A stretch of DNA of 47,630 bases, from the NCBI GenBank assembly GCA_035509915.1, contig DATKIB010000024.1, forward strand, positions 1 to 47,630, written 5' to 3'. A program made the translations under genes and the position numbers. The notes beneath the pieces are model-generated. The model had not been told where the DNA came from and ran no database searches. It worked only from the letters and a program-made list of their open reading frames with translations. Position 1 is the first letter of the stretch, and the number at the start of each line of letters is the position of its first letter. Positions 7,841 through 15,877 of the stretch are shown piece by piece. Source of the DNA: Bog-564 sp035509915. GTDB taxonomy: Bacteria > Actinomycetota > Acidimicrobiia > Acidimicrobiales > UBA8190.

Positions 7841-8326
7841 GTGAGCGCCAACATGCCCCCGTGGTCGCCTTGGTACTCGGCACGTTCGAGGTCCGATGCG
7901 TCGAGCGCACAGATGCGTGTCTCGGACGCCGAGAGGTCGCAGGTCGCCGAGTCGCTGTCGAAGCACTACGCCGACGGGCGGCTCGACGAAGCCGAGTTCA
8001 ACGAGCGCCTTCAGCGCGCGATGTCCGCCAAGACCCGGTCCGATCTGGCCGGGCTGCTTGTGGACGTACCCCCTATCGTCGCACCACCCCCTCCCGAGGT
8101 CCTCGCCCACCACCGGCGTGGCCGGCTGGGGCTGCTCGTGCTCGGCACCTTCCTGCTGGCGCTGGCTGTGAGTTCCTCGATGTGGACATGGCACTTCCCG
8201 TGGCTTCTGTTCACCATCGGCCTGTTCCTGATCTGGCGGTTCTCGCACCGGGGTTGGCACTATCACCGCCGGTCTTACGGCCCGGGAGGGCCCTCGGCGG
8301 GACCCGGCGGTGGCATGTACGGCTAG
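7841..8326 (+). CDS. DUF1707 and two-transmembrane-helix protein
   Basis: About 161 residues. Residues 25-78 form a DUF1707 domain: it begins M-R-V-S-D-A-E-R, has the Y-A-D-G-R-L-D-E-A-E-F core, and ends in S-D-L-A-G-L-L-V-D-V-P. Two membrane helices follow (about 103-121 and 124-138), then a His/Tyr/Gly-rich tail. DUF1707 is an actinobacterial domain found with PspC and two-component genes; its biochemical role is not established. GTG at 7841 is preferred because a GGGAACAGGAA purine run precedes it; ATG at 7853 is an in-frame alternative. Its stop codon overlaps that of the convergent acyl-CoA synthetase in the shared sequence CTAG (8323-8326). Confidence 0.85.
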   Translation: MSANMPPWSPWYSARSRSDASSAQMRVSDAERSQVAESLSKHYADGRLDEAEFNERLQRAMSAKTRSDLAGLLVDVPPIVAPPPPEVLAHHRRGRLGLLVLGTFLLALAVSSSMWTWHFPWLLFTIGLFLIWRFSHRGWHYHRRSYGPGGPSAGPGGGMYG

Positions 8327-10161
8327 CGGTCGACGAGGCGGTCGCGCAGCTCGCGCTTCAAGACCTTTCCCTGCGGGTTGCGGGGGAGAGGGTCTGAGAG
8401 GAACCAGAAGCGGGTGGGTACCTTGAAGCCGGCAAGCTGTTCGCGCGCATGACGGCCGAGCTCCTCGGCGGTCACCTTGGCACCCGGGCGAAGCACCACC
8501 GCCGCGCCGACCTCCTCTCCGAGGACCGGATGGGGCACGCCGATCACCGCCACGTCCGCGACCGCGCGGTGCTCGAAGAGCACGGCCTCGACCTCGACCG
8601 AGTAGACGTTCTCGCCCCCCCGGATCACCATGTCCTTAGCCCGGTCCACTATGTAGACGAAGCCCTCCTCGTCGATGCGCGCGATGTCGCCGGTGTGGAG
8701 CCATCCCCTGGTGAACGTGGCGGCGGTCTCCTCGGGGCGGTGCCAGTAGCCGCGCACGACGTTCGGGCCCTTGATCCACAGTTCCCCGATCACACCGGGG
8801 CTCTTCGGGAGGTCCTCAACCGGCTCTTCGCCCTCGTAGCCGTCGGGGACCACAGCCAGGTCACACACCGGCACCGGGGTACCGACGCTGTCGGGCTTGC
8901 GGACGTAGTCGTCGCCGGTGTTCATCGTCGTCACAGAAGACGTCTCGGTGAGCCCGTAGCCGTTGGACGGCGTGCCCACCGGGAAGTGCTCCTTGATCCG
9001 TCGAACCAGGTCCGGCGGCGCGGGCGCCCCGCCGTAGGCGACGGCGCGCACCGAGGAGGTATTCCTGTTCGAGAAGCTGGGCGAGTCGATCACCTGCATG
9101 ACCATCGCGGGCACGCCGCCGAAGGTGGTGATCCTTTCGCGCTCGATCAGCTCGAGGGCCCGTTCGGCGTCCCAGTGGTGCATCATCACGAGCTTGTTGC
9201 CCGCCGCGGTGTTGGACACCAGGATCGAGTGGCAACCGGTGGCATGGAAGAGCGGCACGGACAGCAGGTACCCGCCGGGCGTGACACCGGAGCCTTGCGC
9301 GTCCGGGCTCGGGCGGTCGGCGTCCCTCGCGTGGGTGTGGTCGGCGGCTCCGGGGCTCGTGATGTCGCCTGCCCCCTCCATGAGCGCGGTGCCCCTCAGG
9401 GAAGCCCGCGTGTTGACGAAGAAGAGGCTCATAAGGTTGGTGCACATGTTGCGGTGCGTGCCCACCGCCCCCTTCGGCAGACCCGTCGTCCCCGAGGTGT
9501 AGAAGATCGTGGCGTCGTCCTCCGGCGCGATGCCGACCTCGGGCAGGGACAGACGCCCGGACGGGTCGCCCACGAGCTCGCCGAAGGGCACGATCGGCAC
9601 CGGCGCGCGTCCGACCACCGGCACCTCCACGCGGTCCTCGTGGGTCACCACGACCGCACGCAGGTCTGGCAGCTCCCCTAGGTGCGGGCGGATCCGCTCG
9701 AGCCGTTCGGCGTCTACCACCACCACTGCGCTCTTCGAGTCGAGCAAACCGAAGTGCAGCTCGGGGCTCGTCCACCAAGCGTTGAGCGGCACGAGGACCG
9801 CCCCCGCCGCAGCGGCTCCCCAGAAGCTCATGGCCCATTCGGGGAGGTTGCGCATGGCGATCGCGACGCGGTCGGACTTCTCGACGCCGAAGCGCGATTC
9901 GAGCTCGTGTGCGATGGTGGCAGCGATCCGGAAGTGCTCCTCGAAAGTGGTGCGCTCGTCCTCGTAGACGAGGAAGTCCTTGTCTCCGTGCGCTCTCGAC
10001 AGCTCGAGCACCACCCGCAGATCGGCTGGACAGTTCTTCCAGACTCTCGTGGGCACTCCCCGGATCACGACGTCCTCCATCTCGAACGTCTGCCCGGGGG
10101 AGGTGAGTTGCCGTGTCGCCTCTTCGAGCGAGATGGCGGAGGCGTGCTCTCGAGGGCTCAT
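8323..10161 (-). CDS. AMP-dependent acyl-CoA synthetase/ligase
   Basis: A 612-residue ANL-superfamily enzyme that activates a carboxylic acid as its adenylate and transfers it to CoA. The P-loop-like A3 motif Y-T-S-G-T-T-G-L-P-K-G is central. G-Y-G-L-T-E-T-S follows, then G-W-L-H-T-G-D-I-A and the C-terminal hinge/lysine region with P-R-N-P-Q-G-K-V-L-K. An insertion rich in Asp, Ala, His and Pro sits between the A3 motif and the next core strand. The chain-length preference cannot be read; medium- or long-chain fatty acids are likely. The ATG at 10161 overlaps the preceding aldo-keto reductase stop as ATGA, so translation is coupled. The open frame continues upstream over the reductase gene but without homology. 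It ends tail to tail with the DUF1707 gene. Confidence 0.9.
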   Translation of the reverse strand: MSPREHASAISLEEATRQLTSPGQTFEMEDVVIRGVPTRVWKNCPADLRVVLELSRAHGDKDFLVYEDERTTFEEHFRIAATIAHELESRFGVEKSDRVAIAMRNLPEWAMSFWGAAAAGAVLVPLNAWWTSPELHFGLLDSKSAVVVVDAERLERIRPHLGELPDLRAVVVTHEDRVEVPVVGRAPVPIVPFGELVGDPSGRLSLPEVGIAPEDDATIFYTSGTTGLPKGAVGTHRNMCTNLMSLFFVNTRASLRGTALMEGAGDITSPGAADHTHARDADRPSPDAQGSGVTPGGYLLSVPLFHATGCHSILVSNTAAGNKLVMMHHWDAERALELIERERITTFGGVPAMVMQVIDSPSFSNRNTSSVRAVAYGGAPAPPDLVRRIKEHFPVGTPSNGYGLTETSSVTTMNTGDDYVRKPDSVGTPVPVCDLAVVPDGYEGEEPVEDLPKSPGVIGELWIKGPNVVRGYWHRPEETAATFTRGWLHTGDIARIDEEGFVYIVDRAKDMVIRGGENVYSVEVEAVLFEHRAVADVAVIGVPHPVLGEEVGAAVVLRPGAKVTAEELGRHAREQLAGFKVPTRFWFLSDPLPRNPQGKVLKRELRDRLVDR

Positions 10162-11225
10162 CGGTCGACGGCGTGCCCAACAGCTGAGCGCGCGGCAGCA
10201 GGGCGCCTGCGTCGCCATGCGTCTGCGAGGGCAGGTGGGGTCCAGCCGAGGTCGTTCGTGTCGAGGGTCGTCCCCGGCGCCACGATCGCGTCGATGCCGT
10301 CGAGGACCTCGTCGGCGAGCGAGACCTCGGTGGCTCCGAGGGCGCCGAGCAGGTGCTCCATAATGCGGGGGCCGATGATGGCGCTGGTCACAGAGGGATG
10401 GGTCAGCACGAACGCGATCGCCAGGTGGGTCAGAGGCACGCCGGCCTTGCCGGCGAGCTCGCTCAATGCCTCGACCGCTTCGAGCTTGGTCGACACCTCG
10501 GTCCTGGAGGTGTCGAAGCGAGCCGGCAACCGGGCGGCCCTGCCGCCGGTGGGTATGGGGGAGTCCTTGCGGTAGCGGCCCGTGAGCCAGCCACCGTTTA
10601 GCGGGCTCCACACGATGACCCCCATCCCGTAGCGCGCGCACGTCGGCAGCACGGCGGACTCCACGGCCCTCGCGAATACGGAGTAGGGAGGTTGCTCGCA
10701 CTCGAAGCGCTCTCGTCCGCGTCGCTCCGCCACCCACTGCGATTCCACTATCTGCTCCGCTGGGAACGTGGAGCACCCGATCGCGCGCACCTTCCCCTGG
10801 TGCACCAGATCGGAAAGGGCGCCGAGGGTGTCGTCGATGTCGCACGACGGGTCGGGCCGGTGGACCTGGTAGAGGTCTATCCAGTCGGTGCGCAGCCGCC
10901 GCAGGCTGTTCTCGACCTCCTTGACGATCCACCGTCTCGAGTTGCCCGCCATGTTCGCGTCTGCCCCCATGGGCGCGTGGAACTTCGTGGCGAGGACGAC
11001 CCCGTCGCGCCGGCCCCCCGCCAGGGCCTTGGCGACGATCTCCTCCGACTCGCCCCCGGAGTAGACGTCGGCGGTGTCCACGAAGTTGATGCCGGCGTCC
11101 AGAGCGGCGTGGACGATCCGTACGCACTCCTCGTGATCGGCGTTTCCCCACGACCCGAACATCATCGCCCCGAGGCAAAGCGGCGATACCCGCATCCCGG
11201 TGCGGCCGAGCGTGCGCAGTTGCAT
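10158..11225 (-). CDS. Aldo/keto reductase
   Basis: A 355-residue (alpha/beta)8-barrel NADPH-dependent oxidoreductase. The catalytic tetrad is recognisable as D50 and Y55 in V-D-T-A-D-V-Y-S, K81 in A-T-K-F, and H122 in Y-Q-V-H-R-P-D. The N-terminus M-Q-L-R-T-L-G-R-T-G-M-R-V-S and the G-C-S-T-F / I-I-G-P-R cofactor segments match the AKR class that resembles potassium-channel beta subunits. The substrate is unknown. ATG at 11225 has a GGAGGAG Shine-Dalgarno and shares one base with the upstream orn stop (TGATG). It lies between orn and the acyl-CoA synthetase, and all three genes overlap, implying one transcript. Confidence 0.9.
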   Translation of the reverse strand: MQLRTLGRTGMRVSPLCLGAMMFGSWGNADHEECVRIVHAALDAGINFVDTADVYSGGESEEIVAKALAGGRRDGVVLATKFHAPMGADANMAGNSRRWIVKEVENSLRRLRTDWIDLYQVHRPDPSCDIDDTLGALSDLVHQGKVRAIGCSTFPAEQIVESQWVAERRGRERFECEQPPYSVFARAVESAVLPTCARYGMGVIVWSPLNGGWLTGRYRKDSPIPTGGRAARLPARFDTSRTEVSTKLEAVEALSELAGKAGVPLTHLAIAFVLTHPSVTSAIIGPRIMEHLLGALGATEVSLADEVLDGIDAIVAPGTTLDTNDLGWTPPALADAWRRRRPAAARSAVGHAVDR

Positions 11226-11824
11226 CAATCTCCTCCTGGGTTGGACGAGGCGGCTATCTCCGTGGCTGGAGCCGTGGGGGTGTGAGGCTCGGTGGTCGCG
11301 AAGATCGTTCTCCGGTAGTAGGCGAGTTCGGCCACCGACTCCCTGATGTCGTCGAGCGCCCGGTGCGCCGTCTTCTTGATGGGCGCTGCGCCGAAGGCCT
11401 TGGGGTACCACCTCCGACAAAGCTCCTTGATCGTGGACACGTCGATGGACCTGTAGTGCAGCCAGTTCTCGACCTCGGGCAGGTAGGCAGCGAGAAATCG
11501 CCTATCGGTGCCTATCGAGTTGCCGCATAGAGGGACCTTGCCGCGCTCGGGGGCATGGGCCTTGATGAACTCCAACGTCTGTGCCCCGGCCTCCTGCAGC
11601 GTGAGCGTGGAGGCAGCAACGGCCTCCAGGAGGCCGGAGCGGCCGTGCATCTCTCGCACTACGGGCTCCATCGCAGCGAGCTGATCGTCGCCAACGTGCA
11701 CGACGAGGTCGGGACCCTCCGCCAGGACGTTCAGCGAGTCGTCGGTGGTCAAGGTGGCGATCTCCACGATGGTGTGACGGCCGGGATCGAGCCCGGTCAT
11801 CTCGAGGTCCATCCAAACGAGCAT
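11225..11824 (-). CDS. orn: Oligoribonuclease
   Basis: A 199-residue DEDDh 3'-5' exoribonuclease that degrades di- and oligoribonucleotides, including pGpG from c-di-GMP turnover, in the cytoplasm. Exo I is D6 and E8 in W-M-D-L-E-M-T-G-L; exo III is H-R-A-L-D-D-I. The core is standard; the last 20 or so residues (T-E-P-H-T-P-T-A-P) are an unrelated flexible tail. There is no Shine-Dalgarno. Instead TAGCAT at 11832-11837 ends exactly 7 nt before the ATG, so the mRNA is probably leaderless. It heads the orn/aldo-keto reductase/acyl-CoA synthetase operon and is divergent from dut across 122 bp. Confidence 0.95.
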   Translation of the reverse strand: MLVWMDLEMTGLDPGRHTIVEIATLTTDDSLNVLAEGPDLVVHVGDDQLAAMEPVVREMHGRSGLLEAVAASTLTLQEAGAQTLEFIKAHAPERGKVPLCGNSIGTDRRFLAAYLPEVENWLHYRSIDVSTIKELCRRWYPKAFGAAPIKKTAHRALDDIRESVAELAYYRRTIFATTEPHTPTAPATEIAASSNPGGD

Positions 11825-11831
11825 CGCAGCG

Positions 11832-11837
11832 ATGCTA
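11832..11837 (-). promoter_or_regulatory. -10 box of orn (leaderless type)
   Basis: TAGCAT on the minus strand ends 7 nt before the ATG, placing the transcription start at or next to the A of the start codon. Confidence 0.5.
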
Positions 11838-11934
11838 TAGGCGGCCCTGCCCTGGCCAGCTGGCCGGCTGTCCAGCTCTCGAGCAGCCCGGTCTGGAGAG
11901 GCCCGCCTCGAGCGGCGGTCCGCGCCGAGGCGGA

Positions 11935-11940
11935 TATCGT
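11935..11940 (+). promoter_or_regulatory. -10 box of dut (leaderless type)
   Basis: TATCGT ends 6 nt before the GTG start of dut; no Shine-Dalgarno is present between them. Confidence 0.4.
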
Positions 11941-11946
11941 CGTGCG

Positions 11947-12390
11947 GTGCTCGAGGTCCCCCTGGTCCGGATCGATCCGGATCTCCCGGTCCCGTCCTAC
12001 GCCCACGACGACGACGCCGGTGCCGATCTCTTCGCACGCACGGACGCCACCCTGGCGCCCGGAGGTGGGCGCGCCCTCGTGCCGACAGGGGTCACGGTCG
12101 CGATCCCACCTGGCTACGCGGGTTATGTGCTACCCAGAAGCGGTCTCGCGCTGCGTCACGGCGTCACCTGCCTCAACACTCCCGGCCTGATCGACTCGGG
12201 CTATCGCGACGAGGTGCGCGTGCTCCTGGTCAACACCGACCCGGGTGGAACCTACGAGGTCAAGCGCGGCGATCGGATCGCGCAGCTCGTGATCCAGCAG
12301 GTAGAGACGGCCAAGTTCGTCGACACAGCCGCAGGTGATCTCCCGTCGAGCTCCCGCGGGCTCGGCGGGTTCGGGCACACGGGCCGCTGA
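11947..12390 (+). CDS. dut: Deoxyuridine 5'-triphosphate nucleotidohydrolase (dUTPase)
   Basis: A 147-residue trimeric dUTPase that hydrolyses dUTP to dUMP and pyrophosphate, keeping uracil out of DNA and supplying dUMP for dTMP synthesis. All five motifs are present: D-A-G-A-D-L-F, P-R-S-G-L-A, G-L-I-D-S-G-Y-R-D-E, R-I-A-Q-L-V-I and the C-terminal G-L-G-G-F-G-H-T-G. The start is GTG at 11947; translation from it gives the normal family N-terminus. A TATCGT box 6 nt upstream and the lack of a Shine-Dalgarno suggest leaderless initiation. It is divergent from orn and ends 16 bp before the acyltransferase gene. Confidence 0.95.
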   Translation: MLEVPLVRIDPDLPVPSYAHDDDAGADLFARTDATLAPGGGRALVPTGVTVAIPPGYAGYVLPRSGLALRHGVTCLNTPGLIDSGYRDEVRVLLVNTDPGGTYEVKRGDRIAQLVIQQVETAKFVDTAAGDLPSSSRGLGGFGHTGR

Positions 12391-12406
12391 GCAGCGCGAG
12401 CAGAAG

Positions 12407-13897
12407 ATGGAACGCATGGATGCCCTCGATGCCTCCTTCCTGGCCCTGGAGACACCGACGATGCACATGCACGTGTCCGCTGTCATGGTCTTCGAGCCGG
12501 CGGGAGGTTCGCACGACACCGAGGGCGCACTGCATGCCGAGGGGCCGGCGGTCCATTTCGACCGGATGCGAGAGCTCGTGTCGGAGCGGATCCACCTGGC
12601 ACCACAGCTGAGGCGGCGAGCACTTCGCGTGCCTTTCGGCGTGAACCATCCCGTGTGGGTCGAGGACCCCGCGTTCGAACTCGACTTCCACATGCGACGA
12701 GCGAGCCTTCCGGCACCTGGCGGTCCCAACGAGCTAGCCGGCTTCGTCGCCGATCTGGCGGGAAGACCTCTCGACCCGAACAGGCCGTTGTGGGAGATGC
12801 ACCTGGTGGAGGGTCTCGAGTCGGGTCACCTCGCTGTTGTCCCCAAGGTCCATCACGCCATCATCGACGGTGTCTCGGGCGCAGAGGTCATGGCTTTCTT
12901 CATGGACGTCGGGCCGACCCCGGTGGGGCCGGTGTCGCCGGCTCCACCCAGACGGGTTGAGCAGGTCCCCGGCGATCCTGAGCTGCTGGCTTGGGCGATG
13001 TCCTCTCTGCTGCGCAAGCCCCAGAGCGCGTTCGGTGCACTTCGAACGACCTTCGGGGCAGTTCGGGAGCTGGCCGAGCGCAACCGTCGCCTTCGCGAGG
13101 AGGAGGAGCTCGATCCTCCTCCCGCACCGTTCAGGGCGCCTCGGACCTCGCTCAACGGCGCCATCTCGCCCCAGCGGCGCTACGCCTTCATGCAGGTACC
13201 GCTCGAGGACCTGCGCGACGTGAAGCGCATCTTCGGCGGCACCCTCAACGACGTGGTGCTCGCCGCCGTCGCAGGCGCCCTTCGCCGACTCCTCGAGGAG
13301 CGAGGAGAACGGCCCGAGGAGCCGCTCGTCGCCATGGTCCCAATCTCGTTGCGCCACCCTCGAGCCGAGACGATCGCCGATGACGATCGCGCCGGCCCCG
13401 AGCTCGGCAACAAGGTATCGGCGATGCTCGTGTCCCTTGCCACCACAGTGGCCGACCCGGTCCAGCGTCTGGGGTTGATCGCTGAAGGTGCACGTCTCGC
13501 CAAGGAGCAAGCCAGGGTGCTGTCAGAGGAGGTGATCGACGGGTGGGCACAGCTTGCTCTCCCCGCTCTCTCCTCGCGAGTCGCCAGGCTGGCAGGAAAC
13601 CTCCGCCTGTTCGACCACCTGCGGCCGCTGTTCAACGTCGTCGTATCGAACGTCCCAGGGCCCGACTTCCCCTTGTGGTGCGCCGGGTCACGGCTCGTCG
13701 CGGTCTACCCGGTGGGCCCCGTGGTCGAGGGCGTAGGCCTCAACGTCACCGTCATGAGCTACATGGGCACGCTGTACGTCGGCCTTCTCGGCTGCAGGGA
13801 GCTGGTCCCCGAAGTCGAGCACCTGGGCCACCTCCTCGGCGACAGCGTGGACGAGCTGGTGAAGGCGGCCAGGCGCAACGGGGGTCACTGGGCCTGA
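12407..13897 (+). CDS. WS/DGAT acyltransferase (wax ester synthase / diacylglycerol O-acyltransferase)
   Basis: A 496-residue acyl-CoA-dependent O-acyltransferase that makes triacylglycerols or wax esters from acyl-CoA and diacylglycerol or fatty alcohol at the membrane face. The catalytic motif H149-H150-x-x-x-D154-G is intact within V-P-K-V-H-H-A-I-I-D-G. The family N-terminus M-D-A-L-D-A-S-F-L and the later N-D-V-V-L-A and N-V-V-V-S-N-V-P-G-P motifs are also present. Length is normal (450-500). ATG at 12407 or at 12416 could start translation; neither has a strong Shine-Dalgarno. It follows dut by 16 bp on the same strand. Storage-lipid synthesis fits the acyl-CoA synthetases elsewhere in the window. 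Confidence 0.92.
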   Translation: MERMDALDASFLALETPTMHMHVSAVMVFEPAGGSHDTEGALHAEGPAVHFDRMRELVSERIHLAPQLRRRALRVPFGVNHPVWVEDPAFELDFHMRRASLPAPGGPNELAGFVADLAGRPLDPNRPLWEMHLVEGLESGHLAVVPKVHHAIIDGVSGAEVMAFFMDVGPTPVGPVSPAPPRRVEQVPGDPELLAWAMSSLLRKPQSAFGALRTTFGAVRELAERNRRLREEEELDPPPAPFRAPRTSLNGAISPQRRYAFMQVPLEDLRDVKRIFGGTLNDVVLAAVAGALRRLLEERGERPEEPLVAMVPISLRHPRAETIADDDRAGPELGNKVSAMLVSLATTVADPVQRLGLIAEGARLAKEQARVLSEEVIDGWAQLALPALSSRVARLAGNLRLFDHLRPLFNVVVSNVPGPDFPLWCAGSRLVAVYPVGPVVEGVGLNVTVMSYMGTLYVGLLGCRELVPEVEHLGHLLGDSVDELVKAARRNGGHWA

Positions 13898-13963
13898 TTC
13901 GGTGGTCACTGGCGGAGTCCAACCGAACCATCGCTCGGCCCGGGGCGGTCGTCACCGGCGCTA

Positions 13964-13969
13964 TAGGAT
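13964..13969 (+). promoter_or_regulatory. Putative -10 box of tRNA-Gly
   Basis: TATAGGAT (13962-13969) contains TAGGAT ending 11 nt before the mature tRNA 5' end. No convincing -35 is seen. Confidence 0.35.
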
Positions 13970-13980
13970 GGATGCTGCTA

Positions 13981-14056
13981 GCGGACGTGGCTCAGTTGGT
14001 AGAGCATCACCTTGCCAAGGTGAGGGTCGCGGGTTCGAATCCCGTCGTCCGCTCCA
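13981..14056 (+). tRNA. tRNA-Gly (anticodon GCC), 3' CCA encoded
   Basis: A full cloverleaf folds by eye. The acceptor stem is GCGGACG/CGTCCGC, and the D-arm is GCTC...GAGC. The anticodon stem TCACC/GGTGA carries loop TTGCCAA with anticodon GCC, and the T-arm GCGGG/CCCGT has loop TTCGAAT. Discriminator T at 14053 is followed by a genomic CCA. A GTG start codon lies only 9 bp after the CCA, leaving no room for a separate promoter. tRNA 3' ends are frequent integration sites, which matters for the cassette that follows. Confidence 0.97.
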
Positions 14057-14065
14057 GGTCAGCCC

Positions 14066-15229
14066 GTGAGATTCCTCGATGCCATCGGACATGCCCTGAC
14101 GGTCAGTGGGTCGATGACCTGGCAGATTCTGTGGGCCTTGATCTTCGGATTTGTACTGTCGGCGATCGTCCAGGCGATCGTTCGCAAGAGCACGATCATC
14201 AGACGGCTGGGAGACGACCGCACCCGGACTCTGCTCATCGCCACAGGCTTCGGAGTCGCCTCCTCTTCATGCTCCTATGCGGCCGTAGCTCTCGCCCGTT
14301 CGCTATTCAGGAGGGGAGCCAGCTTCACCGCAGCGATGGTGTTTGAGATCGCGTCGACCAACCTGGTGATCGAGTTGGGCGTGATCCTCGCAGTTCTCAT
14401 CGGATGGCAGTTCACCCTCGCCGAGTTCGTCGGTGGGCCGATCATGATCGTGCTCATCGCCGTCGTGTTTCGCCTCTTCCTCCGACAGCGGCTGATCCAG
14501 GATGCCAAGGTTCAGAGCGAGAAGGGCCTAGCGGGCTCGATGGAGGGCCACGCCGCCATGGACATGACAATCTGGGAAGAGGGCAGTTTGTTGCGTCGCC
14601 TTGGGTCCAAGCAGGCGCTCACGTCGATCTCTCAAGTCTTCATCATGGAGTGGGCAGCAGTCATCCGCGACATCGTTCTCGGCCTCCTGATCGCCGGGGC
14701 GGTCGCCGCCTGGGTCCCCAACAGCTTTTGGCATCACTTCTTCGCCACCGACCATCCGCTGCTGTTGAAGGTCTGGGGGCCGTTGATCGGGCCGATCGTC
14801 AGCTTGCTGAGCTTCGTCTGTTCGATCGGCAATGTCCCTCTCGCCGGAGTGCTCTGGAACTCGGGAATCAGCTTCGGCGGGGTGATCAGCTTTCTCTTTG
14901 CCGATCTGATCATCGTGCCGATCCTGCTCATCTACAAGAGGTATTACGGCGCAACGATGACGCTGTTTGTTCTGGCCAGCTTCTACGCGACGATGGTGGC
15001 CGCCGGCTACGTCGTCGAGATCCTCTTCTCACTGCTGGGACTCGTACCCACAGAACGAAATGCGAAAGTCGGAGAGATTGCCATCCAGTGGAACTACACC
15101 ACTGTGCTCAACATCCTGGCGCTCCTCGTTGCGGCTTTCCTTAGCTTTCGTTTCGTCCGGACCGGGGGGATGCCGATGCTCAAAATGATGGGCGGGCCGG
15201 CCGATCAGGGCCATGCGGGAATGTCGTGA
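14066..15229 (+). CDS. COG0701-type permease (DUF318/ArsP-like), Met/His-rich C-terminus
   Basis: A 387-residue polytopic membrane protein with about eight to ten helices. It shows the permease-family landmarks V-A-S-S-S-C-S-Y (C69) and V-C-S-I-G-N-V-P-L-A (C252) in paired membrane segments. The family includes SO_0444-type Cu/Zn efflux proteins and ArsP organoarsenical exporters, so efflux of a metal, metalloid or its organic form is likely. Two soluble segments are Met/His-rich: M-E-G-H-A-A-M-D-M around 160 and the tail M-P-M-L-K-M-M...H-A-G-M-S (369-387), which could bind a soft metal. The GTG at 14066 lies 9 bp after tRNA-Gly and has a poor Shine-Dalgarno, so it may depend on tRNA transcription. 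It converges with the DUF1326 gene, 5 bp between stops. DNA here is more AT-rich than the flanks. Confidence 0.82.
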   Translation: MRFLDAIGHALTVSGSMTWQILWALIFGFVLSAIVQAIVRKSTIIRRLGDDRTRTLLIATGFGVASSSCSYAAVALARSLFRRGASFTAAMVFEIASTNLVIELGVILAVLIGWQFTLAEFVGGPIMIVLIAVVFRLFLRQRLIQDAKVQSEKGLAGSMEGHAAMDMTIWEEGSLLRRLGSKQALTSISQVFIMEWAAVIRDIVLGLLIAGAVAAWVPNSFWHHFFATDHPLLLKVWGPLIGPIVSLLSFVCSIGNVPLAGVLWNSGISFGGVISFLFADLIIVPILLIYKRYYGATMTLFVLASFYATMVAAGYVVEILFSLLGLVPTERNAKVGEIAIQWNYTTVLNILALLVAAFLSFRFVRTGGMPMLKMMGGPADQGHAGMS

Positions 15230-15234
15230 TGCGC

Positions 15235-15864
15235 CTAGCGGTCGTCTGCCCAGTCGAACTCGTAATAGATCCAATTGGAGTCCTTGTAGGACAGGTCGAG
15301 ACCCTCAGCGGCCGCCGTGAACGAGCCCACGCCACACTCGCCTTTCGTCCAGATGAACCCGTCGGGAAGCACGATATGAGCTTCGTGCGGTTCTCCCGTC
15401 ACGGGATTCTTGAAGGTGTCGCCACTGGCACTACCGACCCCTTCTGCCGACATCGTGATCGCCAGACCACTGCCGTCGATGGTGATGGGAGTCTTGACCA
15501 GTCCAGCCACTTCGTAAGTTGTCCCTAGGATGGCCCAAGGGTTGCCGCCGAGTTGCCCGGTATAGATCTGAGCCAGACAGCCGATCTGCTCCTCGGTCGT
15601 ATCAGGCTGAACGATGAAGACCGCCTTGCCCCCTCCATCGTGGATCGCCTTGGGCCAGTCCAGCATCGCGATGGCCGTGACGCCCGCGAGGTCCACCTCT
15701 CCACAGAATCCCTCCTCGATGACGTTGCCTACAAAGGCCTTGCAGCTGCCGTCGCTGGAGCTGGGAAAACCGGAGAAGTTGCACGTACACCCGGGAGCGC
15801 AGTTGCAAAACTCGTATCCCTTCCCACGCAGTCGCCATTTCGTGCTCTGTTGGGTCGTTGTCAT
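15235..15864 (-). CDS. DUF1326 domain protein with N-terminal cysteine cluster
   Basis: A 209-residue soluble protein covering a complete DUF1326 domain. Near the N-terminus is F-C-N-C-A-P-G-C-T-C-N-F (C20, C22, C26, C28), followed by C41 and C54. This C-x-C-x3-C-x-C arrangement suggests metal or cluster binding, though no function is established for the family. No signal peptide or membrane helix is visible, so it is cytoplasmic. DUF1326 genes are often next to DUF2182 genes. Here it lies 13 bp after the DUF2182 gene on the same strand, so the two probably share a transcript and a job. ATG at 15864 is followed by T-T-T-Q-Q. Base composition is lower in GC than the flanks. Confidence 0.85.
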   Translation of the reverse strand: MTTTQQSTKWRLRGKGYEFCNCAPGCTCNFSGFPSSSDGSCKAFVGNVIEEGFCGEVDLAGVTAIAMLDWPKAIHDGGGKAVFIVQPDTTEEQIGCLAQIYTGQLGGNPWAILGTTYEVAGLVKTPITIDGSGLAITMSAEGVGSASGDTFKNPVTGEPHEAHIVLPDGFIWTKGECGVGSFTAAAEGLDLSYKDSNWIYYEFDWADDR

Positions 15865-15877
15865 TTGTCCCTTCCCT

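Noticed and set aside
10162..11178. Upstream extension of the acyl-CoA synthetase frame
   Set aside because: It runs over the aldo-keto reductase gene in another frame and is Arg/Gly-rich without homology; the ATGA overlap at 10158-10161 sets the start.
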